A stretch of DNA of 64,000 bases from Fimenecus sp045613065 (GTDB lineage: Bacteria > Bacillota > Clostridia > Oscillospirales > Acutalibacteraceae), in the NCBI GenBank assembly GCA_045613065.1, contig JAZLAH010000072.1, positions 39,426 to 103,425 of the forward strand, in the 5' to 3' direction. The position numbers and the translations under genes are program-made. Under the pieces are notes generated by a model that saw nothing but the letters and a program-made list of their open reading frames with translations, was not told where the DNA came from and made no database searches. Numbering within the stretch: the stretch's first letter is position 1; every line of letters begins with the position of its first letter. Below, in pieces: positions 24,936-33,992 of the stretch.

Positions 24936-26120
24936 TTATTCAAATATCTTTAAATCAAAATTATTTGCCACGATTTGACCACCCTCAAAGTTAGGGTGTA
25001 TTTTATCTCTGCCTAAAAGTTCTTTTCGTGAACAATTCGGTTTATTCTTATCAATACAATAACTTGCCTGGTCATAAACCATATCGAAATATTCGTTGTT
25101 TTCCATAAGCATCTTATTGTATTCAAGCACCATTGCTTCTTTTTCAGGTCGTGAATCAGCAGCAAGACCGAAATGAAGTACGTTCATTGCAATAAACTTT
25201 TTGCCCCTTGCGTGTGCTTGTTCTGATAAATCCTTAACTGCGTTAAAGACTTGTTCAGGAGTAGGCTTTTCACTTTTTGGTGCTGCGATTGTGCCGTATT
25301 GGAGAAAATCGTTTGTACCAAGAACAAATATTACATATTCAGCATCGTTGAATCTCAAAACATCTTTTTCATATCTGTTAATTCCACTTATACCGAAAAG
25401 TCCAGGGCAGGGGAATCGACGATGAAAGTTCTTTAATGTTCTGTTACCCATAATTGAACGATTAATAACAGCATATTTTCCTTTATATTGCTCACGGATT
25501 CTCTTTTCAAAAGCATTTGTCCAGAATCCCTGCTGAGTGATTGAATCACCAAACATAACAATTGATGTAGCGTTGTCCTCATTTAAAAGCTCAATCGTAT
25601 TGATGAGTGGAATAGGCTTGTGAAAACCCATTCCGAGAACAACTGCTGCAACTTTTCTCACAGTATCTCTTACTCTTGGTTGATTTTCAGCGTGAGGAAT
25701 CTTTGTGTAATCACCCTTAACTGTAATAAGATTTACATTATTAAGAAGATTACCACTACAAAGGTCACCTTTTACAACATAAATGCTCACACAGAAATAT
25801 TCGTCAACTTTAATGTTGAAATCAACAGGGTCAGTTACAACCATTTCATTTTTTTCTAAAACAAAAGACTCTTTTGAATTAACAGTGACTGTTGTGAATT
25901 CACCACCTATAAAAGTGCCGTTTTCATCACATTTTGCTACTGTAATTCCACCGATTTCAACAGGAGTTTTACCTGGGTTGTTGCAAAGTTCAAGTCTTAA
26001 TTGCTTACCACTTATGGCAGAACAAATAACCATTCTATAAGTCTTTTTGCATGAGGGATAATAAAAATGTGAAAGTGCAGCATGGGCTTGTCCCCATACC
26101 TGTACCCATTTTTCAGCCAT
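24936..26120 (-). CDS. SGNH/GDSL esterase with N-terminal beta-sandwich domain
   Basis: 394 residues without signal peptide. Residues 1-180 look like a jelly-roll accessory domain (SGKQLRLELCNN, TPVEIGGITVAK). The C-terminal catalytic half has MFGDSITQQGFW with the Ser nucleophile, GNRTL, VLGTNDFLQYG, and DKIHPNFEGGQ for the Asp/His pair. This two-part layout is that of carbohydrate esterases acting on acetylated sugars; substrate unproven. It is the last gene of a five-gene minus-strand operon, 19 nt after the GH35 gene, which fits deacetylating oligosaccharides for that enzyme. Confidence 0.85.
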   Translation of the reverse strand: MAEKWVQVWGQAHAALSHFYYPSCKKTYRMVICSAISGKQLRLELCNNPGKTPVEIGGITVAKCDENGTFIGGEFTTVTVNSKESFVLEKNEMVVTDPVDFNIKVDEYFCVSIYVVKGDLCSGNLLNNVNLITVKGDYTKIPHAENQPRVRDTVRKVAAVVLGMGFHKPIPLINTIELLNEDNATSIVMFGDSITQQGFWTNAFEKRIREQYKGKYAVINRSIMGNRTLKNFHRRFPCPGLFGISGINRYEKDVLRFNDAEYVIFVLGTNDFLQYGTIAAPKSEKPTPEQVFNAVKDLSEQAHARGKKFIAMNVLHFGLAADSRPEKEAMVLEYNKMLMENNEYFDMVYDQASYCIDKNKPNCSRKELLGRDKIHPNFEGGQIVANNFDLKIFE

Positions 26121-26139
26121 AATAGCACCTCGTTTTCGA

Positions 26140-27948
26140 TTAACCTAATTCGTGTCTATCTGTAATCTTGATTTCAGGATTCTTCATACCCATTGTTTCG
26201 AGAACAATAATTTCATTTTCTTCCTTTAAAAGACAACCAGGAAGATAAAGTGATTTTTGAGGGCCTACTTTCCAATATCTACCAAGGTTAAATCCGTTAA
26301 TCCATACATAACCTTTATCAAATCCGTCAAGGTGTACGAAACAATCAGCCTTTGAATCAGCCTTGAATGTACCTTTATAGAACATAGCACCCTTATCTTT
26401 GTTGAAACTTTCCGCAGGTTTATATGTGAGTTTTTCAAGGTTATCAAGTGGTAAAGTCCATACATCATAACCCATCTGGCGCTGGTTGGCAACATAGATA
26501 TCAGAGAAGCCTTTACGGTCAATCATATTTTCACCGTAGTTAACACGTCCCATTGTGTCAATAAGAAGACCAATTTTCTTTTCACCGTCAACAGCACCAA
26601 TCATAACAACTTCTGTATCCTGAGCACTCTTTGTGAACTTTTTGAAGATTGAACCGAGTGAGAATTTTCCAGGCTTTGTATAAACTGTTCGGTCTATGAA
26701 TTTCTTGTACTTATCGTCAACATAAACGAAGCCAAAGTCGTGAACGTTTCTAATCATCAATGGAATTGGGTCATAATGGCCACGAATCACAGTTTCGTAG
26801 TAAATCATACCGAAGTTCTGACCGAAGTATTCCATACTTTCAGGAACAGCAACACGATGCTTTTCACCGATTGCATCAAGATTTTCAAAAAGAGTTGCAG
26901 ATTCTGTAAGTTTAACCGTACCGATATTCTGACGCTTTGGTGACTCAGGTAACTTTTCCATCTTAAGACCTTGATGTTTATGTAAAAGTTCTCTTACAGC
27001 GTGGTATGCAGGAGTGTAATCACCCCATTCGTTAAGAAGTGCACAGTAGTCATAGCTTGTAACTGTTGGTTCATAAGCACTGCCAGGATTGAAGTTTGCA
27101 CCTGCATTAAAGCCAAAGTTAGTACCACCGTGGAACATATAGAAATTGAAGCTTGCACCACAATCGAGGAATTCCTGAACTTCTTTTACAACTGATTCAG
27201 GTTTTCTTGTATGGTGTTTATCTCTCCAATGGTCAAACCATCCACACCAGAATTCACCACACATATTAGGACCATCGTTAGGAAAGTCCTTAAAAACATT
27301 GAACGCAGTTTTAGCACGTGAGCCAAAGTTGAGAACTTTATAAATATGTGGTAATGAACCACCTGAAAGCATATTTTTCCAACTACCATCAGATGTGAAG
27401 AGAGGACAGTTTATACCACAGTCACGAGTCAACTTCTCAACAAAAAGGAGATAATCCTTATCATTACCATATGAACCGTATTCGTTTTCAACCTGCATCA
27501 TAATAATATTGCCACCATTAGTCATTAATAATGGCTTTAATCTGCCCAAAAGTTCCTTGTAGTATCGCTCAATACATGTAAGGAAATCAGGATACATACA
27601 ACGAATCTGCATATTTTTGTCTTTTAAAAGCCAAGCAGGAAGTCCACCAAAGTCCCATTCAGCACAGATGTATGGACCGGGTCTTACGATACAGTAAAGG
27701 CCCACTTTCTGAGCAGTTTTTACGAATCTTTCAATGTCAAGAATACCATCAAAATGGAATTCTCCTGGTTTTGGTTCATGAAGATTCCAGCAAGTGTATG
27801 TTTCAACAGTGTTGAAACCGGCAAGTTTTAATTTTGTAAGTCTGTCTTCCCAATATTCAGGAACAGTACGGAAATAATGCATAGCACCTGAATAAATTTT
27901 AATTGGTTTTCCATCCATATAAAATTCCTTATTTTTAATTTCAAACAT
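26140..27948 (-). CDS. GH35 beta-galactosidase
   Basis: About 602 residues. The TIM barrel starts GKPIKIYSGAMHYFRTVP and has CWNLHEPKPGEF and RPGPYICAEWDFGGLPAWL. The acid/base is E156 (ENEYGSY) and the nucleophile E232 (GEFWCGWFDHW), both present. C-terminal jelly-roll domains follow, ending with KGYVWINGFNLGRYW. No signal peptide is present, so it acts on imported beta-galactosides. Start: GGAGG lies 9 nt before the ATG at 27948; an in-frame ATG at 27975 precedes that site and is less likely. It sits between a small unknown gene (4 nt) and an SGNH esterase (19 nt). Confidence 0.92.
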   Translation of the reverse strand: MFEIKNKEFYMDGKPIKIYSGAMHYFRTVPEYWEDRLTKLKLAGFNTVETYTCWNLHEPKPGEFHFDGILDIERFVKTAQKVGLYCIVRPGPYICAEWDFGGLPAWLLKDKNMQIRCMYPDFLTCIERYYKELLGRLKPLLMTNGGNIIMMQVENEYGSYGNDKDYLLFVEKLTRDCGINCPLFTSDGSWKNMLSGGSLPHIYKVLNFGSRAKTAFNVFKDFPNDGPNMCGEFWCGWFDHWRDKHHTRKPESVVKEVQEFLDCGASFNFYMFHGGTNFGFNAGANFNPGSAYEPTVTSYDYCALLNEWGDYTPAYHAVRELLHKHQGLKMEKLPESPKRQNIGTVKLTESATLFENLDAIGEKHRVAVPESMEYFGQNFGMIYYETVIRGHYDPIPLMIRNVHDFGFVYVDDKYKKFIDRTVYTKPGKFSLGSIFKKFTKSAQDTEVVMIGAVDGEKKIGLLIDTMGRVNYGENMIDRKGFSDIYVANQRQMGYDVWTLPLDNLEKLTYKPAESFNKDKGAMFYKGTFKADSKADCFVHLDGFDKGYVWINGFNLGRYWKVGPQKSLYLPGCLLKEENEIIVLETMGMKNPEIKITDRHELG

Positions 27949-27952
27949 ACCA

Positions 27953-28351
27953 TTATACCTCCAATGTATTTGCATATTCCTGAATCATATCAAGAAGCAA
28001 TTGTTCGTTTTCATCGAAAATCTTGTCACACTCTGAAATCTTACCTTCAGTTTCTTCGTTTTCTTCATTAACAAGAACAACATAGTGTGAATACGCATTT
28101 TTTAAGTTTTTACAAAGAATCTCAGGCAATAATGCTCCAATTTTCTCAACTGCCTTCTGGACTTCACCACAGAAAGCAATATTGATGAAAAATCGTGTAT
28201 GACCACCTTTTTTGATTTCTTTGTAATATGTCATTAATGTGTTATATGGTTCAGGCACTTCTTCAAGTCGCCATAAATCCCATAAATATTCCAATTTTTC
28301 CTGTTCTTCAGTTAAAGGCTCTTTCTTTTTAAATATATCAAAAAGTCCCAT
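27953..28351 (-). CDS. Small acidic protein of unknown function
   Basis: 132 residues, mostly helical, starting MGLFDIFKKKEPL, an N-terminus shared by many small phage- and Clostridia-encoded proteins. The middle EPYNTLMTYYKEIKKGGHTRFFINIA has a distant look of the DMP19/DUF4375 fold, but I would not rely on it. The C-terminal half is rich in Glu and Asp. It lies 3 nt after the RlmD gene stop and 4 nt before the GH35 gene start, so it is made from the same message. No function can be given. Confidence 0.6.
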   Translation of the reverse strand: MGLFDIFKKKEPLTEEQEKLEYLWDLWRLEEVPEPYNTLMTYYKEIKKGGHTRFFINIAFCGEVQKAVEKIGALLPEILCKNLKNAYSHYVVLVNEENEETEGKISECDKIFDENEQLLLDMIQEYANTLEV

Positions 28352-28354
28352 GAT

Positions 28355-29506
28355 TTACTTCCTTTCAATTAAACACACACATTCTATATGGTCTGTATGT
28401 GGAAACATATCCACTGGCTGTATTTTCTTCACTTTATATCCGTTTTTGCTTAAGTACATCAAATCTCTTGCAAGGGTTTCAGGGTTGCAGCTTACATAAA
28501 CAACCTTTTCAGGATTAAGCTTTACAAGAGAAGAGAGAAATGGAATGTCACTTCCTGCTCGTGCAGGGTCCATAATAACTGCGTCAATTTGTTCGTTGTT
28601 GTTTGCCAAATCAACCATAAATTTTCCAGCATCAGCAGGGAAAAACTTAATATTTTCAATGTTGTTGAGCTTTGCGTTTTCCTTTGCATCTTTTACAGCG
28701 TCTTTGTTGATTTCAACACCGAGAACACTTTTTACATTTTTACTTGCAATAAGTCCGATTGTACCTGTACCGCAATATGCGTCAATAATTCTCTCGTTAC
28801 CTTTGAAATCAGCATATTCAAGTGCCTTGTTATAGAGAACTTCAGTTTGTATAGGATTAATCTGGTAAAATGCTTTTGGTGAAATACGGAATTTAAGTCC
28901 GCAAAGTTCTTCTGTGATTTTTCCGTCACCGAAAAGCACTTCACTCTTATCACCGAGCACCATACTTGTGAATTTGTTATTCACATTCTGCACAATTGTT
29001 GTGATTTCAGGATGTCTGCCAACAAGTGCATTGATAAATGAACGCTTTGACGGGAATTGAGGTGTTGCTGTGACAAGCACCACCATAACTTCACCACTTT
29101 TAAAAGCAGTTTTAACTAAAACATGTCTTAAGAAACCTTGCCTTGTGTTTTCGTCATATGGCTTCATTTTAAAACTCTTTAAAAGCTTTTTAACAGTATT
29201 TGCAATTTCGTCAGCCTTTGGGTCAGTGAGCATACATTTCTCAATATCAACAATTTTGTGGGTTGATGATTGATAAACACCTGCAATAGTTTGACCATTT
29301 CTGCAACGACCAAAGGCATATTGTGCCTTGTTACGATAATTATACGGATTTTCCATACCGATAATTTCTTGCACGTGACAGAATTTTCCTAAAAGACGAA
29401 TTGCTTTGACCTGCTTGTGTCGTAATTGTTCTTCGTATGAAAGATTTAATAATTGACAGCCACCACACTTTTTAGCATGAGGACAGATTTGTTTCGATTT
29501 ATTCAT
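28355..29506 (-). CDS. rlmD: 23S rRNA (uracil-C5)-methyltransferase, RlmD/RumA type
   Basis: 383 residues. The N-terminal iron-sulfur motif is CPHAKKCGGCQ with a further Cys in IEKCML. The SAM-binding fold contains VIDAYCGTGTIGL. The TrmA-family end shows DPARAGSD and the nucleophile Cys in VYVSCNPETLARD. It methylates U1939 (and possibly U747, as in the Firmicutes RlmCD) of 23S rRNA. It is shorter than the 430-460 residues usual for the family because the N-terminal TRAM domain is absent. It follows a 104-residue unknown gene by 2 nt, and the operon continues with GH35 and an esterase, an unusual neighbourhood for an rRNA enzyme. Confidence 0.9.
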   Translation of the reverse strand: MNKSKQICPHAKKCGGCQLLNLSYEEQLRHKQVKAIRLLGKFCHVQEIIGMENPYNYRNKAQYAFGRCRNGQTIAGVYQSSTHKIVDIEKCMLTDPKADEIANTVKKLLKSFKMKPYDENTRQGFLRHVLVKTAFKSGEVMVVLVTATPQFPSKRSFINALVGRHPEITTIVQNVNNKFTSMVLGDKSEVLFGDGKITEELCGLKFRISPKAFYQINPIQTEVLYNKALEYADFKGNERIIDAYCGTGTIGLIASKNVKSVLGVEINKDAVKDAKENAKLNNIENIKFFPADAGKFMVDLANNNEQIDAVIMDPARAGSDIPFLSSLVKLNPEKVVYVSCNPETLARDLMYLSKNGYKVKKIQPVDMFPHTDHIECVCLIERK

Positions 29507-29508
29507 AA

Positions 29509-29823
29509 TTAACCTATTTTTCTACCGTTTTTAATTTCAATTTTACCAAAGAAAGGGACTTTGATATATCCTGTGAATGTATCACCATGTATTTCAACAA
29601 CAACATCAACATTCATTTTGCCCATAAGGTCAATTTCTGCTTTACCCGAAAGGCAAGTTCCTTTTTCCCTAATGTCATAAACTCTGAAATTAGGGAGTTT
29701 TTTAAGGGAAGGAACAGTGACGGAAAAATCATATTCTCCATTATTGTCAGTAATTTCAACAATGGCATTACCACTAATCATTGAAGTTTCAATATCGCCT
29801 GTCCATTTTCCTAAACCTATCAT
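29509..29823 (-). CDS. Small beta-rich protein of unknown function
   Basis: 104 residues, no signal peptide, one continuous set of predicted beta strands (NAIVEITDNNGEYDFSV, VDVVVEIHGDTFTGYIKVP). It looks like a single barrel or lipid-binding-type fold, but I do not recognise the family. It is the first gene of the operon with RlmD, directly behind the promoter at 29857-29885, with AAGGAG before the start. Confidence 0.6.
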   Translation of the reverse strand: MIGLGKWTGDIETSMISGNAIVEITDNNGEYDFSVTVPSLKKLPNFRVYDIREKGTCLSGKAEIDLMGKMNVDVVVEIHGDTFTGYIKVPFFGKIEIKNGRKIG

Positions 29824-29856
29824 TTCAAAGTTCTCCTTAAATTTTTAATCATAATA

Positions 29857-29885
29857 ATTCTACCATTTTCTCTAGTTAATGTAAA
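29857..29885 (-). promoter_or_regulatory. Promoter of the minus-strand rlmD-GH35 operon
   Basis: On the minus strand: -35 TTTACA (29885-29880), 17-bp spacer, -10 TAGAAT (29862-29857). Confidence 0.65.
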
Positions 29886-29908
29886 GGGCAAAAAAATATA
29901 CTATATAT

Positions 29909-29959
29909 ATGTGTTTTTAAACACATTCCATTGACAATGATTCAAAAGAGGAGTAAAAT
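29909..29959 (+). promoter_or_regulatory. Promoter of the CapD-type gene with upstream inverted repeat
   Basis: -35 TTGACA (29931-29936), 17-bp spacer, -10 TAAAAT (29954-29959). A perfect inverted repeat ATGTGTTT-TT-AAACACAT (29909-29926) ends 4 bp before the -35 and could bind a regulator. Confidence 0.65.
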
Positions 29960-30001
29960 GGATACTTAATATGGAATAAAATTTTTGTATGGGGTGATTC
30001 C

Positions 30002-31870
30002 TTGAAAAAGTTTTTTACTTATTCAAGAATACAACAAATTATCTTGATGGCGATAGATTTTGTTGTTGTTAATTGTGCATATTATGTTTCTGTATATTTG
30101 CACTTTTTCTTTGATATGCCAAAGGAAAAGTTTGATATGATGATTGTAAGAATTCCTTATGTGACAGTTGTTTATTTGGGACTTTTCATGATAGGCAAAC
30201 TGTATAAAAACCTATGGAGATATATGGGATTTTTAGAGGTTACAAAAACAGTTATTTGTGCAGGTGTTGGTACAATTGTCGTTTTCCTTATTGACTATGT
30301 TTTAATGAAAGCAGACTATATGTTTGGTATAAATTGTCTACCTTTGGCTGCATATATTGATGCTTACTTAATATCAACTTTCCTATGTGTTGGTGCAAGA
30401 ACTTGTTACAAGTCATTTAGAGCGATGCGAAGCAACTCGAAAAGACGTGCAGGTACTGTTAATAAGAATATTATGATTATCGGTGCTGGCAATATGGCAA
30501 ATGCCGTTCTTTTTGAGATGAGTTTATCGGGATATAAATTCGGTTCACCTGTATGTATAGTTGATGATGACCCTGCTAAATACAGAATGAGAATCCGTGA
30601 TATTCCTGTTGTTGGTAAGGCGGAGGATATTCCAAGACTTGTTACAGAATACGATGTTAATGAGATAATATTCTGTATTTCAGCTATAACACCAGAGAGA
30701 AAGCGTGAAATTCTGAATATTGCAATGGCAACAGGGTGTAGTCTTAAATTAGCTCCTAATGTGGAAGAGTACGGTGGAGTTAATAAGTCATTTACTGATC
30801 GAATCCGTAAAGTTGAAGTCCTTGACCTTTTGTCACGTCCTGAAGTTCAGCTTGACCCTGATGTCTGCAAATATGTTACAAACGAAACAGTTCTTGTAAC
30901 AGGTGGTGGTGGTTCAATCGGTAGTGAGCTCTGTCGTCAGATTGCTAGATATAATCCAGAAAAAATTGTTATTTTTGATATTTACGAAAACAATGCATTT
31001 ACTCTTAAAAATGCTCTTGACAGACAATATTGCGGAGCACCAAAGGTTGAAATCCGTATCGGTTCTGTTCGTGATATAAGACGTCTTCGTGAAATTTTTG
31101 AGGAATTTAATCCTTCGTCAGTATTCCATGCTGCTGCTCATAAGCATGTTCCTCTTATGGAAGACAGTCCTTATGAAGCAGTTAAAAATAATATTTTGGG
31201 TACATATAATACAGCTTTTTGTGCAAATGAATATGGTGTTAAGAATTTTGTTCTTCTTTCAACTGACAAGGCAGTAAATCCTACAAATGTTATGGGTGCG
31301 TCAAAACGAGTATGTGAACTTGTTGTTCAGCATTTCAGTAAGATAACTAAGGGAACAAAGTTTGTTGCTGTGCGTTTCGGTAATGTTCTTGGTTCAAATG
31401 GTAGTGTTATCCCGATTTTTAAAGAACAACTTGAAAATGGTGGACCTCTTACAGTTACTCACCCTGATATCACAAGATACTTTATGACAATTCCTGAAGC
31501 AAGTCAGCTCGTTGTACAAGCAGGTGGTCTTGCAAAGGGTGGTGAAATTTTCGTTCTCGATATGGGTGAACCTGTTAAGATTGTATCTCTTGCTGAAAAT
31601 CTTATAAGACTTTCAGGTTTTGAACCATATAAAGATATTGATATTCAGTTTACAGGTCTTCGTCCTGGTGAAAAACTTTATGAAGAGCTTTCATTAGCAG
31701 AAGAACTTGATGAAAGACAGAAAACAGGTAATGACAAGATTTTTGTTACAAAACCATTGGTAATTGATGACGAACAGCTTGAAAAGGATATTAAAGCGAT
31801 TAGCGATATGAAACCTGACCAGGTTCGTGATTATCTCAAACGTCTTGTGCCTAATTACAAACCAAAATAA
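30002..31870 (+). CDS. Membrane-bound nucleotide-sugar 4,6-dehydratase (CapD/WbpM/PglF family)
   Basis: 622 residues with a TTG start after GGGGTGAT. Four N-terminal membrane helices (about 10-125) are followed by two Rossmann domains. The first shows IIGAGNMANAVLFEM, the second VTGGGGSIGSELCRQI and DIYENNAF. The catalytic stretch is STDKAVNPTNVMGASKR: the usual Tyr is Met and the Lys is kept, as in inverting and retaining UDP-GlcNAc 4,6-dehydratases. It makes a 4-keto-6-deoxy sugar for capsule, cell-wall glycan or protein glycosylation. No glycosyltransferases lie beside it, so its pathway genes are elsewhere. An aminotransferase follows, but it is of the branched-chain type and not a sugar aminotransferase. 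Confidence 0.9.
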   Translation: MKKFFTYSRIQQIILMAIDFVVVNCAYYVSVYLHFFFDMPKEKFDMMIVRIPYVTVVYLGLFMIGKLYKNLWRYMGFLEVTKTVICAGVGTIVVFLIDYVLMKADYMFGINCLPLAAYIDAYLISTFLCVGARTCYKSFRAMRSNSKRRAGTVNKNIMIIGAGNMANAVLFEMSLSGYKFGSPVCIVDDDPAKYRMRIRDIPVVGKAEDIPRLVTEYDVNEIIFCISAITPERKREILNIAMATGCSLKLAPNVEEYGGVNKSFTDRIRKVEVLDLLSRPEVQLDPDVCKYVTNETVLVTGGGGSIGSELCRQIARYNPEKIVIFDIYENNAFTLKNALDRQYCGAPKVEIRIGSVRDIRRLREIFEEFNPSSVFHAAAHKHVPLMEDSPYEAVKNNILGTYNTAFCANEYGVKNFVLLSTDKAVNPTNVMGASKRVCELVVQHFSKITKGTKFVAVRFGNVLGSNGSVIPIFKEQLENGGPLTVTHPDITRYFMTIPEASQLVVQAGGLAKGGEIFVLDMGEPVKIVSLAENLIRLSGFEPYKDIDIQFTGLRPGEKLYEELSLAEELDERQKTGNDKIFVTKPLVIDDEQLEKDIKAISDMKPDQVRDYLKRLVPNYKPK

Positions 31871-31914
31871 ACGAATAAATAATTAAATTTTTACATAATT
31901 GGAGATGTTCTCAA

Positions 31915-32979
31915 ATGGAAATCAGAATTGAAAAAACAACAACACCTAAGGCAAAGCCTGATTGGAAAAATTTAGGATTTGGTCATATTTTTACAGATCA
32001 TATGTTTGTTATGGACTATGATGAGGGTATGGGTTGGCACGATGCAAGAGTCGTACCTTATCAGCCTGTAGTTCTTGACCCATCAGCACTTGTTTTCCAC
32101 TATGCTCAGGAATGTTTTGAAGGACTTAAGGCTTACCGTTGTGCAGACGGAAGTGTTCAGCTTTTCCGTCCTGACAAGAATGCTGAAAGAATGCAGTCAA
32201 CTCATGACAGACTCTGTATCCCACAGATTCCTGTTGCAGACTTTGTAGATGCAGTTAAGGCACTTGTTGCAGTTGATAAGGATTGGGTTCCATCAGAACC
32301 TGATACAAGCCTTTATATCAGACCATTTACAATTGCTACTGAACCTGTTCTCGGTGTTAAGGCATCAGCTAAGTATCAGTTCATCATTATCTGTTCACCA
32401 TCAGGTGCTTATTATGCAGAAGGTCTTAATCCTGTTAAGATTTATGTTGAAGAAGAATTTGTTCGTGCTTGTCCAGGTGGTACAGGTGCAATTAAGTGTG
32501 GTGGTAACTACGCAGCTTCTATGGCAGCAGGTGAAAAGGCACATAAACTTGGTTATTCACAGGTTCTCTGGCTTGACGGTGTTGAAAGAAAGTATGTTGA
32601 AGAAGTTGGTGCTATGAACATTATGTTCAAGCTTAACGGAGAAATCTATACAGCAGCAACATCAGGTACAGTTCTTCCTGGTATTACAAGAATGAGTTGT
32701 ATCGAAGTTCTCAAAAACTGGGGATACAAGGTAAACGAAGGCAAACTTGCTATCGATACAGTTATGGAAGCAGGTAAGAACGGTGGTCTTGAAGAAGTAT
32801 TCGGTACAGGTACTGCAGCTGTTATTTCACCTGTTGGTTCACTCCGTTACAAGGAAGATGTTGTTGAAATCAACGGCTTTGAAATCGGTGACCTTACACA
32901 GAAACTTTACGATACTCTTACAGGTATCCAGTATGGCAAACTCGAAGACACATTCGGTTGGACAGTTAAAGTTGACTAA
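31915..32979 (+). CDS. ilvE: Branched-chain amino acid aminotransferase
   Basis: 354 residues, PLP fold type IV. Key stretches are ALVFHYAQECFEGLKAYR, then IKCGGNYAASMAAGEKA with the expected phosphate region, and VEEVGAMNIMFKL. The EVFGTGTAAVISPVG C-terminal motif is diagnostic of the large (about 350-residue) BCAT subfamily. The PLP lysine is in the KCGGNYAAS region. It interconverts Leu, Ile and Val with their 2-oxo acids. GGAGATG precedes the ATG; the gene is 44 nt after the dehydratase stop, and no T-box or leader peptide is visible in that gap. Confidence 0.93.
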   Translation: MEIRIEKTTTPKAKPDWKNLGFGHIFTDHMFVMDYDEGMGWHDARVVPYQPVVLDPSALVFHYAQECFEGLKAYRCADGSVQLFRPDKNAERMQSTHDRLCIPQIPVADFVDAVKALVAVDKDWVPSEPDTSLYIRPFTIATEPVLGVKASAKYQFIIICSPSGAYYAEGLNPVKIYVEEEFVRACPGGTGAIKCGGNYAASMAAGEKAHKLGYSQVLWLDGVERKYVEEVGAMNIMFKLNGEIYTAATSGTVLPGITRMSCIEVLKNWGYKVNEGKLAIDTVMEAGKNGGLEEVFGTGTAAVISPVGSLRYKEDVVEINGFEIGDLTQKLYDTLTGIQYGKLEDTFGWTVKVD

Positions 32980-32998
32980 TTAAAAACATAAAAAGATC

Positions 32999-33030
32999 AA
33001 GGACAGGCTTATAAAAAAGTCTGTCCTTTT
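32999..33030 (+). terminator. Terminator of ilvE
   Basis: AAGGACAGGCTT pairs with AAGTCTGTCCTT, then TT. One G-T pair. Confidence 0.85.
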
Positions 33031-33074
33031 GTATTGTAAAACCATTTGATAAATTATAATTTATCAAACAAAAA

Positions 33075-33101
33075 TCCCCACATTGATTTGTGGGGAATGT
33101 T
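33075..33101. terminator. Second, bidirectional terminator facing the hslO operon
   Basis: TCCCCACA pairs with TGTGGGGA around a 6-nt loop. A residues precede and ATGTTTTT follows, so it can also end the minus-strand hslO message. Confidence 0.75.
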
Positions 33102-33110
33102 TTTATTGGA

Positions 33111-33992
33111 TTATTTACTTGCCTCTTTTAGGAGCTTTAATATTTTATCTCTTGTGAAGATGTATTTTTTATTACAGAAGTGACAACAAACTTCTGTCTG
33201 TTCATCTTCTGCCATTTCACGAAGACCGTCTTCACCAGCACCAATAAGTGCTCGTGTTACTCTTTCTGTACTGCAATCGCATCTGTATTCCACATTCTGA
33301 GTATCAAGGAGTTGCATAGGGAATTCGGAAAGAACAGTTTTGCAGATTTCTTCGGGAGTAAGTCCCTCTGCAAGCATTGTTGTAACAGGTTTAACACCTT
33401 CAAGACTCTTTTCAACAAGTGAAATTGTATCTTCACCTGCAGTAGGTAAAAGCTGAATTAAAAATCCACCTGCTAAAAGCACGTTTTCTGTTTCAGGGTC
33501 AACAAGTACACCTAAAGCACAAACAGTAGGAGTCTGTTCACTTGTTGCGTAATATGCAGTAATATCTTCTGCGATTTCACCTGAAATGATAGGTGTCTGT
33601 GCACAGTAAGGCTCTTTCATTCCCAAATCCTTGATAACTGTAAGGAAACCATCTTTACCAACTGCACCCGAAACATCAAGTTTACCTTTATTGTTAAGTG
33701 GGAGATTAACTCTTGAGTCACCAATATAACCTTTAACCTGACCTTTTGAGTTTGCAACTGCAACAACAGGGGCTGCAGGTCCGCCACCATTTATTTTAAG
33801 AGTGAGTGTATCTTTTTCACCTTTTAAAAGAACACCCATCATTGAAGCACCTGTTATGAGTCTTCCTAAAGCTGCAGAGCAGACTTTTGATGTGTCGTGG
33901 ATATTCTGCATTTCCTTAACCATTTCTGTTGAGTTAAGTGCAAGACAGTATAGTGTACCATCTTCAGAAATCATTCTTACTAATTCGTTCAT
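33111..33992 (-). CDS. hslO: Redox-regulated chaperone Hsp33
   Basis: 293 residues. The N-terminal chaperone domain has SAALGRLITGASMMG and a GGGPAAPVVAVAN loop. The C-terminal zinc domain has CDC near residue 238 and CHFC about 30 residues later, the CxC-CxxC set that senses oxidants by zinc release. It protects unfolded proteins in oxidative stress, a use that fits an anaerobe. Its ATG overlaps the end of the methyltransferase gene (ATGA); it is the last of three overlapping genes. Confidence 0.94.
   Translation of the reverse strand: MNELVRMISEDGTLYCLALNSTEMVKEMQNIHDTSKVCSAALGRLITGASMMGVLLKGEKDTLTLKINGGGPAAPVVAVANSKGQVKGYIGDSRVNLPLNNKGKLDVSGAVGKDGFLTVIKDLGMKEPYCAQTPIISGEIAEDITAYYATSEQTPTVCALGVLVDPETENVLLAGGFLIQLLPTAGEDTISLVEKSLEGVKPVTTMLAEGLTPEEICKTVLSEFPMQLLDTQNVEYRCDCSTERVTRALIGAGEDGLREMAEDEQTEVCCHFCNKKYIFTRDKILKLLKEASK

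Noticed and set aside
31871..31914. T-box or leucine leader before ilvE
   Set aside because: The gap is only 44 nt and has neither a T-box motif nor a hairpin.
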